Of a stretch of DNA of 40,950 bases, positions 9,720-17,724 are shown in pieces. The stretch is taken from contig JADGEF010000014.1 in NCBI GenBank assembly GCA_016744515.1, positions 1 through 40,950 on the forward strand, written 5' to 3'. The notes under the pieces are model-generated. The model did not search any database. It was not told the DNA's origin and saw only the letters and a program-made list of their open reading frames with translations. Each line of letters opens with the position of its first letter. Position 1 is the stretch's first letter. The position numbers and the translations under genes are program-made. Source of the DNA: Marinifilaceae bacterium. Its GTDB lineage: Bacteria; Bacteroidota; Bacteroidia; Bacteroidales; Marinifilaceae.

Positions 9720-10304
9720 TTATTCTCCAACAACTACTTTCGAAAAGCGAATCACTTTATCGTTAAGGAAATACCCTTTTTCAACACAATCAACAATTTT
9801 ACCTTTTAGTTCCTCGCTTGGAGCTGGAATTTTAGTAATAGCTTCGTGTAAATCTGTATTAAAGTCAAGATTTGTAGCTTCAATTTCTTTCACACCTTGT
9901 TGTGTCATGAAGTCTTTGAAATTTGTATGTATTAGGTGAATACCTTCTTTTACACCATTGATATCAGAAGACTCATCAACCGATTTTAAAGCTCGTTCAA
10001 AGTTATCCATAACTGGCAGAACATTAACTAAAATCTTTTCACCAGCAGATTTTATGAGTTCCATTTTTTCTTTTAAAGTACGTTTACGGTAGTTGTCAAA
10101 TTCTGCCGATAACCTCATGTATTTGTCATTCATTTCTTGAAGCTTAGTTCCAAGTTCTTCAATCTCGTCAGTCTTCTTTTCTTTTTTAGACTTTTTCTTT
10201 TCAGTCTTCTCTTCCTTTTCAGTGACTTTTTCTTCCGTTTCAGGAGTAGCAGTATCTTTTACTTCCAAATCTTCCTTGTCTAACTTGCTTTTATCTTTTG
10301 TCAT
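9720..10304 (-). CDS. grpE: nucleotide exchange factor GrpE
   Basis: This 194-residue dimeric cochaperone releases ADP from DnaK. The first 60 residues are highly charged (Lys/Glu runs) and probably disordered or coiled coil. Then come the long dimerisation helix (SAEFDNYRKRTLKEK), the conserved VLPVMDNFERAL and a C-terminal beta domain with GYFLNDKVIRFSKVVVGE. It is the first gene of the grpE-dnaJ operon. No hrcA lies beside it. Confidence 0.97.
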   Translation of the reverse strand: MTKDKSKLDKEDLEVKDTATPETEEKVTEKEEKTEKKKSKKEKKTDEIEELGTKLQEMNDKYMRLSAEFDNYRKRTLKEKMELIKSAGEKILVNVLPVMDNFERALKSVDESSDINGVKEGIHLIHTNFKDFMTQQGVKEIEATNLDFNTDLHEAITKIPAPSEELKGKIVDCVEKGYFLNDKVIRFSKVVVGE

Positions 10305-10436
10305 CTTCTTATTTTTCTAATAAAATGCCAAATTGCTTTGGACTTCTGTTTTCACTATTTGTTTTGTCAGCAATAAGGAGTTTTTGAATTATTTTATTTG
10401 CTGTTAAAAATACAGGCTTGATACTTACAAATTGTT

Positions 10437-10486
10437 TGCCAATGCCCTATTTTCCGACAAATTGGCACAAAGATAAAACTTGTCGG
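10437..10486 (-). promoter_or_regulatory. grpE-dnaJ promoter region with interlocked inverted repeats
   Basis: On the minus strand TATCTTTG (10468-10475) is an exact -7 element, about 160 nt before grpE. No clear TTG -33 is present. The box sits inside two inverted repeats: CCGACAA (10454-10460) with TTGTCGG (10480-10486), and TGCCAAT (10437-10443) with ATTGGCA (10461-10467). This is the layout expected of an operator, and the CIRCE element of HrcA is not seen. The remainder of the 338-bp gap 10305-10642 holds only this leader and the terminator of the next gene. Confidence 0.5.
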
Positions 10487-10581
10487 TTAAGTTTACCGAT
10501 TTTTCAGGAAATTAATGGCAAATTTTCATGACACGACTTGTATAATTAGATTGCTTTCAGTGATTAGCGAAATATGAACAC

Positions 10582-10614
10582 AAAAAAAAGAGCTGTTCTT
10601 TTCAGAACAACTCT
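10582..10614 (-). terminator. terminator of the TlpA-like gene
   Basis: An 11-bp stem (10589-10599 with 10604-10614, one wobble) with a 4-nt loop is followed on the minus strand by eight T. It lies 30 bp past the stop of the thioredoxin-like gene. Confidence 0.88.
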
Positions 10615-10642
10615 AGTAATATTTTATGGTTCAGTCTAAACT

Positions 10643-11182
10643 TTACTTCTTTAAGTAGTGTTGTAATATTAATTCTAATTTTTCGCCTCTTAAATCTTTT
10701 GCTAAAATAATACCATTTTTATCGATTAAGATGTTTGTAGGAATTGAATTGATGCCAAATTTCACAGCAGTAGGAGAGTACCATCCTTTTAATTCACTTA
10801 CGTGATAATCCCATACTAACCCATCCTTCTTAATAGCATTTTTCCAGCTATTAAGTTTCTTATCCAAAGAGAAACTATATACAGTAAAACCGTTACCATT
10901 TTTGAATTCCTGATCTTTAAATTTGTTGTAAACTGACACAACCCAAGGATTTTCATTACGACATGGTCCACACCAAGATGCCCAAAAATCTACTAAAACT
11001 AGCTTACCTTTAAGATCACTTAGATTGATTGTTTTACCGTCTGGAGACTTAGCTGATATTTCAGGGATCTTGTCCCCAATATTTAAGCCTTCTTTTACAT
11101 CCTTACCTTTTTCGCCAGCTAAAGCTGAAAAAGATAAAATAAGTAGTGTAATTAGTATACTTAGATTTAATTTTTTCATCAT
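10643..11182 (-). CDS. secreted TlpA/ResA-like thiol-disulfide oxidoreductase
   Basis: This 179-residue protein has a signal peptide (KK, then a hydrophobic stretch to about residue 20, likely cleavage after ALA at 20-22) and one AhpC/TSA-redoxin domain. The active site WCGPC (70-74) lies in VLVDFWASWCGPC, and the cis-proline is in INSIPTNILID. Such proteins reduce or oxidise thiols outside the cytoplasm, for example in cytochrome c maturation, but no partner gene is adjacent, so the role is open. Two Met codons open the frame; the first at 11182 is used here. It has its own terminator and lies downstream of murA with a gap of 102 bp. Confidence 0.88.
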   Translation of the reverse strand: MMKKLNLSILITLLILSFSALAGEKGKDVKEGLNIGDKIPEISAKSPDGKTINLSDLKGKLVLVDFWASWCGPCRNENPWVVSVYNKFKDQEFKNGNGFTVYSFSLDKKLNSWKNAIKKDGLVWDYHVSELKGWYSPTAVKFGINSIPTNILIDKNGIILAKDLRGEKLELILQHYLKK

Positions 11183-11284
11183 GAATCATCTTTATTTGAA
11201 GTTATTGCTAATGCAATACTTTATGGTCTTTTTTTATGAGACTAAAACTAGTTAATTGTTTTTATTTAGACTGTTAATGAATAG

Positions 11285-12595
11285 TTAATTATCAATTCTC
11301 TTGATTTTTGCTCCTATTGCATTTAATCTAAGGTCAATATTTTCATAACCTCTATCAATTTGATCAATATTCTGAATTATGCTTGTTCCTTCCGCTGAAA
11401 TGGCAGCAATTAAAAGTGAAACTCCTGCTCTAATATCAGGTGAAACCATTTTAGTAGCTCTAAGCTTAGATTCTTGGTTAAGACCTATAACTGTCGCTCT
11501 GTGCGGATCACATAGAATAATCTGCGCACCCATATCAATCAACTTATCTGTAAAGAATAAACGAGATTCGAACATTTTTTGATGAATAAGAACACTTCCT
11601 TTAGCTTGAGTAGCGACAACAAGAATAATACTTAAAAGGTCTGGTGTTAAGCCAGGCCAAGGTGCATCAGAAATGGTTAAAATTGAACCATCCATGAAAT
11701 TTTCAATCGTATAATTCTCTTGTTTTGGAATATAAATATCATCACCAATAATCTCGAGTTTAATACCTAATTTTTTGAAAGTATCAGGAATAACACCTAG
11801 TTCTTTATAGGCTACATTTTTAATCGTAATTTCCGATTTAGTCATAGCTGCTAAGCCAATAAAACTACCTATTTCAATCATATCAGGCAGAATACGATGC
11901 TCGCAACCTGAAAGAGCTTTAACACCTTCTACATAGATTAAGTTAGAGCCGATTCCTGTAATTTTAGCACCCATAGAATTCAACATCTTACACAGTTGTT
12001 GAATGTAAGGTTCGCAGGCAGCATTATAAATCGTCGTTGTTCCTTCAGCAAGTACGGCAGCCATAATAATATTGGCAGTACCAGTAACCGATGCTTCATC
12101 AAGTAACATGTAAGTTCCTTTTAAGCGAGGCGCTTCCAGTCGGTAAAATTTATCTCCTTGTTTGTATTTAAAATCTGCACCTAACTTTTGAAAGCCAATA
12201 AAGTGAGTGTCTAATCTACGACGACCAATTTTATCACCACCTGGCTTTGGGATGTATGCTTTTCCGAAACGAGCTAACAAAGGACCAATAATCATGATTG
12301 AGCCTCGAAGAGAAGAGCCTTTTTTTGCAAACTCATTCGAGTTTAGGTATTCAAGGTCGATGTTTTTTGCTTCGAAACAATAGGTATTCTTTGTCTCTTG
12401 AGTAACACTTACCCCTAATGATGCTAGTAATTCAATAAGACGGTTAACATCAAGTATGTTTGGAATATTGTGAATTCTAACTTTTTCGGATGTTAGGAGA
12501 GTAGCGCATAAAATTTGTAAAGCTTCATTTTTTGCACCTTGTGGGTGAAGCTCACCTTTTAATGTAGTGCCACCTGTTATTTCGAATGTGCTCAT
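11285..12595 (-). CDS. murA: UDP-N-acetylglucosamine 1-carboxyvinyltransferase, Cys-to-Asp active site
   Basis: This 436-residue enzyme transfers enolpyruvate from PEP to UDP-GlcNAc, the first committed step of peptidoglycan synthesis. K22-N23 in GAKNEAL, R97 in SSLRGS, and the flexible loop PGGDKIGRRRLDTH (118-131) identify MurA. In most MurA enzymes the loop holds a Cys (C115 in E. coli) that fosfomycin alkylates; here it is D121 (codon at 12233-12235). The Asp form is known to be active and insensitive to fosfomycin in other bacteria. It follows the DUF4290 gene but is separated from it by a terminator and has its own likely promoter. Confidence 0.97.
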   Translation of the reverse strand: MSTFEITGGTTLKGELHPQGAKNEALQILCATLLTSEKVRIHNIPNILDVNRLIELLASLGVSVTQETKNTYCFEAKNIDLEYLNSNEFAKKGSSLRGSIMIIGPLLARFGKAYIPKPGGDKIGRRRLDTHFIGFQKLGADFKYKQGDKFYRLEAPRLKGTYMLLDEASVTGTANIIMAAVLAEGTTTIYNAACEPYIQQLCKMLNSMGAKITGIGSNLIYVEGVKALSGCEHRILPDMIEIGSFIGLAAMTKSEITIKNVAYKELGVIPDTFKKLGIKLEIIGDDIYIPKQENYTIENFMDGSILTISDAPWPGLTPDLLSIILVVATQAKGSVLIHQKMFESRLFFTDKLIDMGAQIILCDPHRATVIGLNQESKLRATKMVSPDIRAGVSLLIAAISAEGTSIIQNIDQIDRGYENIDLRLNAIGAKIKRIDN

Positions 12596-12632
12596 TTATT
12601 TTATCATTAGATGATGTGACGGAATGATCTTG

Positions 12633-12640
12633 CAAAAATA
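12633..12640 (-). promoter_or_regulatory. possible murA -7 element
   Basis: Minus-strand TATTTTTG matches TAnnTTTG and ends 38 nt upstream of the murA ATG. No TTG lies at the usual spacing, so support is partial. Confidence 0.4.
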
Positions 12641-12773
12641 GATTTTGATATGACGTTTAGTAAGTCAAAAAACAATTACTATGATTCAAATTCTAGCCTA
12701 AAGATAATGAAAAGGACTTTTAAAATTGAAGTTGTGAATGAGTAAATTCAGAAAACTTGAATCTCAAATTAAG

Positions 12774-12801
12774 CACAAAAAAACCGGAAATTATCCGGTT
12801 T
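12774..12801 (-). terminator. terminator of the DUF4290 gene
   Basis: An 8-bp GC-centred stem (12781-12788 with 12794-12801; AAACCGGA/TCCGGTTT) with a 5-nt loop is followed on the minus strand by a T-run. It lies 26 bp past the DUF4290 stop and isolates that gene from murA. Confidence 0.85.
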
Positions 12802-12826
12802 AAATACGTATTGAAAATCAATAAGA

Positions 12827-13444
12827 TTATCTTTTCTTAGGGAATTTTCTAGTGTCATTCTTGTGGAATGACTTTTTCTTATTTTTTGTCTGAAAATCTT
12901 TATCTTGAGTTTCTCTCAGTTTCATATTCTCAGGAATAGTAAGTTTTCCGCCAGATATATCGACAATATCTTTGAAGATTTTTTGATCACCAACGCCATC
13001 TTTATTCCAATTGGAATATGATTTTTTCATATGATTGGCAATCATCAAGATCAAAGCTGATTGTTCTTTTTCATCTTCCATCTCTATTGCTTTCTGCACC
13101 ATAGATTCAATAATTTTGCCATAGTGGCGAAATCTAATTCTATGATTGTTGTATGGAAGAATTTCAGGTTTCTTAGCTAATTTCTCTTTCGTAGGTAATT
13201 CGTATGGTGAATCGATATCGAATTTAAAATCTGTCATGATAGCTAAGTGATCCCAAAGCTTATGTCTGAAATCACTAACATCTCGAAGGTGAGGATACAT
13301 GTTGCCCATGATAGAAATAATAGTTTTTGCAGCTTTATTTCTTTCGTCTCGGTCTTTAATTTTCATGGCAAAATCAACCATCATTTGAACGTTTCTGCCA
13401 TATTCAGGGAGTAATAACTTTACCCTATTTGAATTGTAATCCAT
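12827..13444 (-). CDS. DUF4290 family protein, function unknown
   Basis: This 205-residue protein has no signal peptide or membrane segment. It matches the Bacteroidota-restricted DUF4290 family as I recall it: MDYNSNRVKLLLPEYGRNVQ at the start, KDRDERNKAAKTIISIMG, NMYPHLRDVSDFRHKLWDHL and DIDSPYE. It appears mostly helical, in two similar halves (EYGRNVQMMVDFAMKIKDRDER near 14-35 and HYGKIIESMVQKAIEMEDEKEQ near 107-128), and ends in a Lys-rich tail (about 175-205). My recollection is that it often neighbours murA, as here, but no biochemical role can be assigned. Its own promoter and terminator are visible. Confidence 0.85.
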   Translation of the reverse strand: MDYNSNRVKLLLPEYGRNVQMMVDFAMKIKDRDERNKAAKTIISIMGNMYPHLRDVSDFRHKLWDHLAIMTDFKFDIDSPYELPTKEKLAKKPEILPYNNHRIRFRHYGKIIESMVQKAIEMEDEKEQSALILMIANHMKKSYSNWNKDGVGDQKIFKDIVDISGGKLTIPENMKLRETQDKDFQTKNKKKSFHKNDTRKFPKKR

Positions 13445-13809
13445 TTATTTGTTGTTGTGTTTTAACTGTGATGTGTTGTCTACAGTTATCACTTATTTTG
13501 TAGGAAAGCTTATTGATGTGATTTCAATAAGTCTTTAATTTCATATTCACCCTAAAATATTATTGATCTTTAGACGTGTTTTGAAGAACACAATATTACT
13601 AAAAAAAACGAAAATAAATCAGTTAATAGTTGAGAACTGTACTTTTTATTATCATAAATCATGAAGTTGTAATCGATAATAAAATTGTATCCGATTTGGT
13701 GAGCTTATTCACGGAATGACTTAGAACTCAATGCAAATGTACTGCATTTCTTCTTTCAATGCAAATTGAACACAAATTAGCTTTTATAATTAAATTAAGA
13801 TAGGTGTAT
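13445..13809. other. 365-bp intergenic region between DUF4290 and uvrD
   Basis: No gene is seen here. It holds a probable minus-strand promoter near the uvrD end (described separately), so the DUF4290 mRNA would have a leader of about 280 nt. An inverted repeat AACTGT (13464-13469) / ACAGTT (13482-13487) lies 20-45 nt before the DUF4290 ATG. No terminator for uvrD was recognised. Confidence 0.6.
13734..13764 (-). promoter_or_regulatory. probable DUF4290 promoter
   Basis: On the minus strand TTG (13762-13764), 20 nt and TACATTTG (13734-13741) match the Bacteroidota consensus. The sequence CAATGCAAAT is directly repeated at 13729-13738 and 13757-13766, one copy over each promoter element. Confidence 0.55.
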
Positions 13810-16125
13810 TTATACGATTTTTAACTTAGCGAATTTTAATAATAATTGTTTTTGCCCTACGTTCTGGAAAAATACGGTCGCTTTTATATTTGGAGCTTCA
13901 CCTTCTAAATGCAAAACTTTTCCTTTCCCGAATCGTTCGTGTTCAATATGCATTCCTGCTTGAATTTTACTCGCATCTGAAGCTTTAAAATTACTATTGT
14001 CTTCGCTATTACTACTTGGTCTTAATCTTGGTGCCGACGGAGAAAGTTTTGGACGTAAGCCTGGCTTCTTTTTTTGTTGGAAACGTGAATTAGTTGTCAT
14101 TTGCTCATGATTGTTATCGCTTTCAGCAACTCTCGATCCAAAACTCCCGAATTCTGGTTCTTGTTCGTAAGTGAAGTCTATAAATTTAGAATCAATTTCC
14201 TTTATAAAACGACTTGGTCGAGGATAACTCATATCGCCCCATTTGTATCGAGCTTTAGCAAATGATAAACTAACTTTATTCTGAGCTCTAGTTAGTGCTA
14301 CATAAAACAAACGACGCTCTTCTTCTAAGTCTTGAGTTGAACCTGTAGATAGTTTTGAAGGAAATAAATCCTCTTCCATCCCTACTACATATAGATATGG
14401 AAATTCTAGTCCTTTTGATGAATGAATTGTCATCATGGTCACCTTATTTCGATCTTCATCTTTTTCATTGTCATGATCGGTTAATAAAGCGACATCTTCT
14501 AGATAGTTTGCTAGTCTGTTTTCTCGTCCTTCTTCAAGAGCGATTTGAGTGAAATCTTGGATTGCGTTAAGAAGTTCTTGAATGTTTTCATGACGAGAAA
14601 CACCTTCAGGCGATCTATCGTTATAGAGTTCCTTAATAATTCCTGTTTCTTTTGAAACACGACTTGCTAAATCGAAAGCTGATTCGTGTTCAATTTTCAT
14701 AGCAAATCCGTTTACTGTATTAGCATATTTCATTACCTTACTAATCGTACCTGCATTTAAACCATATGGACGCTCATTCAAGCCACAAATGATATTCCAA
14801 ATACTTTGACCAGTGCTTGTAGCTGCTTCTTGCAATTTATTAACTGTAGTTGCACCAATACCTCTTTTCGGATAATTAATGGTGCGTTTTACAGCTTCCT
14901 CATCATTGGGATTAACGACCATTCTAAAGTATGAAAGCAAATCCTTAATTTCTTTACGTTGATAAAAGGAAAGCCCACCATAAATCTTATATGGAAGATT
15001 TAGTTTCCTTAACGATTCTTCAAAAATTCGTGATTGAGCATTGGTTCTATATAGGATTGCAAAATCTTCGAATTTAAGACGATTTCGCATCTTAGTTTCA
15101 TAAATATCGTTAGCAATAATATAGCCTTCTTCATGATCAGTCATTGCTTTAATGACCTTTATATTCTCTCCACCTTCTTTTTCAGAAAACGATTCTTTTT
15201 TAATCTGTCCCTGATTATTCTTGATAACAGAGTTGGCTGCATTTACAATAACTTGAGTTGAACGATAGTTTTGTTCAAGTTTGAATAATTGATAGTTTGG
15301 GTAATCATTTCTGAAGTTGAGTATGTTCTCAATTTTAGCTCCACGAAATGAATAGATACTTTGTGCATCGTCACCAACAACACTTACATTTTTGTGTTGT
15401 TCCGCTAGCTTTTTTACAATTAAATACTGAGAGTAGTTCGTATCCTGATACTCATCTACCAATATATATCTAAACTTGTCTTGATACTTCGTTAATACTT
15501 CAGGTGAATTTTTGAAAAGGATGTTCGTTTGCAAAAGTAAATCATCAAAATCCATGGCATTTGCCTGACGACAACGATGACTATATCGCTTATAGATTTC
15601 AGAAATCAATGGTCTTCGGTTTGAGGCATCAATTTCTTGTGCAGCCGAATTTTGAGAGTAAGCCATTGCTGTCACCAAATTGTTCTTTGCTGATGAAATT
15701 CTATTCAGAACATCATTTGCCTTGTAAACTTTATCGTCTAGCTTCATTTCCTTAATAATACTGCGAAGTAAATTCCTGGAATCTTGAGTATCGTAAATTG
15801 TAAAGTTTGAATCGAAGCCTAAATGTTCTGCTTCGTAGCGCAGAATCTTAGCAAAAGTAGAGTGGAATGTCCCCATCCAAAGAGATTGAGCTTGCTCTGA
15901 ACCTACAATGCGCCCAATACGCTCTTTCATTTCTCGAGCGGCTTTATTGGTAAAAGTAAGAGCCAATATAGTATATGGACGAACTCCTTTGTTTAATAAA
16001 TGAGCAATACGGTAGGTTAAAACACGGGTTTTCCCTGATCCGGCACCAGCAATTACTAGCGATGGGCCATCCGTTTTTTCAACTGCTTCACGTTGTACAG
16101 GGTTTAGGTCATTTAAATAATCCAT
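13810..16125 (-). CDS. uvrD: UvrD/PcrA-type ATP-dependent DNA helicase
   Basis: This 771-residue superfamily 1A 3'-5' helicase acts in excision repair and in removing replication or transcription blocks. It has the Q motif LNPVQREAV (7-15), Walker A AGAGSGKT (26-33), motif II DEYQDTN (224-230), GDDAQSIYSFRGA (motif III region), motif V TMMTIHSSKGLEFPYLYVVG and motif VI VALTRAQ (609-615). A poorly conserved linker precedes a C-terminal HERFGKGKVLHLEG segment typical of the UvrD/PcrA RNA-polymerase-binding tail. Its length is standard. UvrD, PcrA and Rep are hard to tell apart; the C-terminal tail favours UvrD/PcrA. It stands alone, divergent from the T9SS-type gene. Confidence 0.95.
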   Translation of the reverse strand: MDYLNDLNPVQREAVEKTDGPSLVIAGAGSGKTRVLTYRIAHLLNKGVRPYTILALTFTNKAAREMKERIGRIVGSEQAQSLWMGTFHSTFAKILRYEAEHLGFDSNFTIYDTQDSRNLLRSIIKEMKLDDKVYKANDVLNRISSAKNNLVTAMAYSQNSAAQEIDASNRRPLISEIYKRYSHRCRQANAMDFDDLLLQTNILFKNSPEVLTKYQDKFRYILVDEYQDTNYSQYLIVKKLAEQHKNVSVVGDDAQSIYSFRGAKIENILNFRNDYPNYQLFKLEQNYRSTQVIVNAANSVIKNNQGQIKKESFSEKEGGENIKVIKAMTDHEEGYIIANDIYETKMRNRLKFEDFAILYRTNAQSRIFEESLRKLNLPYKIYGGLSFYQRKEIKDLLSYFRMVVNPNDEEAVKRTINYPKRGIGATTVNKLQEAATSTGQSIWNIICGLNERPYGLNAGTISKVMKYANTVNGFAMKIEHESAFDLASRVSKETGIIKELYNDRSPEGVSRHENIQELLNAIQDFTQIALEEGRENRLANYLEDVALLTDHDNEKDEDRNKVTMMTIHSSKGLEFPYLYVVGMEEDLFPSKLSTGSTQDLEEERRLFYVALTRAQNKVSLSFAKARYKWGDMSYPRPSRFIKEIDSKFIDFTYEQEPEFGSFGSRVAESDNNHEQMTTNSRFQQKKKPGLRPKLSPSAPRLRPSSNSEDNSNFKASDASKIQAGMHIEHERFGKGKVLHLEGEAPNIKATVFFQNVGQKQLLLKFAKLKIV

Positions 16126-16163
16126 ATGCTTATTCTCTATTTTTCAATTCCAAAATGCTAGCC

Positions 16164-16171
16164 CAAAAGTA
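16164..16171 (-). promoter_or_regulatory. possible uvrD -7 element
   Basis: Minus-strand TACTTTTG matches TAnnTTTG, about 38 nt before the uvrD ATG. No TTG is seen at the expected distance. Confidence 0.4.
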
Positions 16172-16305
16172 TAAAAATGCAAGCTTAAGTCACATACATA
16201 TTTCGCTAAATATCGTTATCATTTCATAATTCTGAACTTAGATATCATAAATACGACATTATTTATTTAATATTGTAGTTTAAGTATTGTAAAAAACAGA
16301 AACAT

Positions 16306-17649
16306 ATGAGACTAATGGTTTTAGCTATTTCAAATAAGTTCCGATTGTTTGCAGGAATTCTTTTCGCCTTAATTTTATGCCAATCTACGCTTCAAGCTCA
16401 AATTTCAGCACCAACATCAAGCTATACTTCTATTACAGAATATACAAGTGAAGATCAGGATAATATTTATGTCTTTTGTGATGAAGCTAATGTAGGAATT
16501 GGAGTGTTAAAAGCAGTATCTCCCGATGGGAATTCTGGATGGAATTTCACATGGACAAAATGGGATTCTGGTACAAATAGTTTTTCCATATCTGTGAAGA
16601 CAGATAATGGTGTTAATGAGTCGACAATTAGTGGTTTAGAAAATGGAAGATATCAGGTGAGAGTTCAGAAAGGTGGAGTCGACGAGCCATTTAAAGCTTG
16701 GGTTTTTAATCAAGTTAAAAGTATCAAGCCTAGTTTGGTTTTCAATATTAAAGATTGTGATGGAATTGCTTTTACATCAACATTACCAGTTCTTCAATAC
16801 CCAGACATAAATGCAGTAATCCCTACAACTTTAAATGTGAAAATGGCTGTAGTTTTCTCTTTCCGTAGAGATAATGTAGAACTTCAGCGATTAACGCTAA
16901 GTGACTATGGTGGTTTACCAAAAAGTTTCTTTGATGATAAAGCATTCGAGGGCGAGGCTAATTATACTATGATTGTGACTGACGGATGTGGTTTTGAATA
17001 TACCTCCAATCTTGTAAAATCAAAAACATTTGTTGTAGACCCAAGCTTCACTTTTACACCAGAAACTGGAGAAGCTCCTTTAAATGTGGATTTTCAAATT
17101 GAGAACGAAAATAATTCAGCAACTTATGAGTGGTATTTATATAACGCAATAGATCGTATTGATGGACCAGTTGAGACAAGAGATAGTTTGTTGAATGATG
17201 ATACATTCGATATGATTAGAAATTATTCCTACTTGCATCCTGGAGTTTATAATGTGAAAGTTATTGCGACAAGCAATGATGATGAGAGTTGTGTTTATAT
17301 CTCCGACCTAAAATCAGTAACTGTAGATGTATCATTGTTTGAAGTGCCCAATGTGTTTACGCCTAATGGTGATGGCAAGAATGATGAGTTTAAGTTGAGA
17401 TTATATTCTGTAAAATCATATTCGGTTAAAATTTTTAATCGTTGGGGACGCTTGGTTTATGAATTTCAGGAATCAGACGTATCGCCAGGTTTGGATAATA
17501 GAAAAAGTTCTAAAGGTTGGAATGGAAAGATAAATGGGAAGCTAGCATCTCCAGGAACTTACTTTTATGTGGTAGAAGCAGAAGGCAGAGAAGAAGAAGG
17601 TAAGCATTATACAGAAAAAGGAGCGTTGACATTATTGCATGATAAATAA
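16306..17649 (+). CDS. secreted protein with gliding-motility/T9SS type B C-terminal domain
   Basis: This 447-residue protein has a signal peptide (hydrophobic about 12-28, likely cut after LQA at 29-31). Two or three beta-sandwich-like segments follow, including a PKD-like stretch near 245-340 (PETGEAPLNVDFQIENE). Residues 346-447 form a CHU_C/type B sorting domain: VPNVFTPNGDGKNDEF, KIFNRWGRLVYEF, GWNGKINGKLASPGTYFY. That domain directs export through the type IX secretion system across the outer membrane. No enzymatic domain is visible, so the passenger may be adhesive or structural. A second ATG lies at 16315; 16306 is used because it keeps the basic start. It ends at a hairpin shared with EF-G2. 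Confidence 0.88.
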   Translation: MRLMVLAISNKFRLFAGILFALILCQSTLQAQISAPTSSYTSITEYTSEDQDNIYVFCDEANVGIGVLKAVSPDGNSGWNFTWTKWDSGTNSFSISVKTDNGVNESTISGLENGRYQVRVQKGGVDEPFKAWVFNQVKSIKPSLVFNIKDCDGIAFTSTLPVLQYPDINAVIPTTLNVKMAVVFSFRRDNVELQRLTLSDYGGLPKSFFDDKAFEGEANYTMIVTDGCGFEYTSNLVKSKTFVVDPSFTFTPETGEAPLNVDFQIENENNSATYEWYLYNAIDRIDGPVETRDSLLNDDTFDMIRNYSYLHPGVYNVKVIATSNDDESCVYISDLKSVTVDVSLFEVPNVFTPNGDGKNDEFKLRLYSVKSYSVKIFNRWGRLVYEFQESDVSPGLDNRKSSKGWNGKINGKLASPGTYFYVVEAEGREEEGKHYTEKGALTLLHDK

Positions 17650-17671
17650 AAGGATATGTTATAATATAAAG

Positions 17672-17705
17672 AAAGCCGACAAATTCATTTGAATCTGTCG
17701 GCTTT
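17672..17705. terminator. bidirectional terminator between the T9SS-type gene and EF-G2
   Basis: AAAGCCGACA (17672-17681) pairs with TGTCGGCTTT (17696-17705), with further A-T pairing inside. T-runs follow in both directions (TTTTCTTTG on plus, TTTCTTTATA on minus). Confidence 0.85.
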
Positions 17706-17724
17706 TCTTTGTTAAGATATTTGA

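Noticed and set aside
10305..10642. CIRCE heat-shock operator before grpE
   Set aside because: No TTAGCACTC-N9-GAGTGCTAA or close variant is present; other inverted repeats are reported instead.
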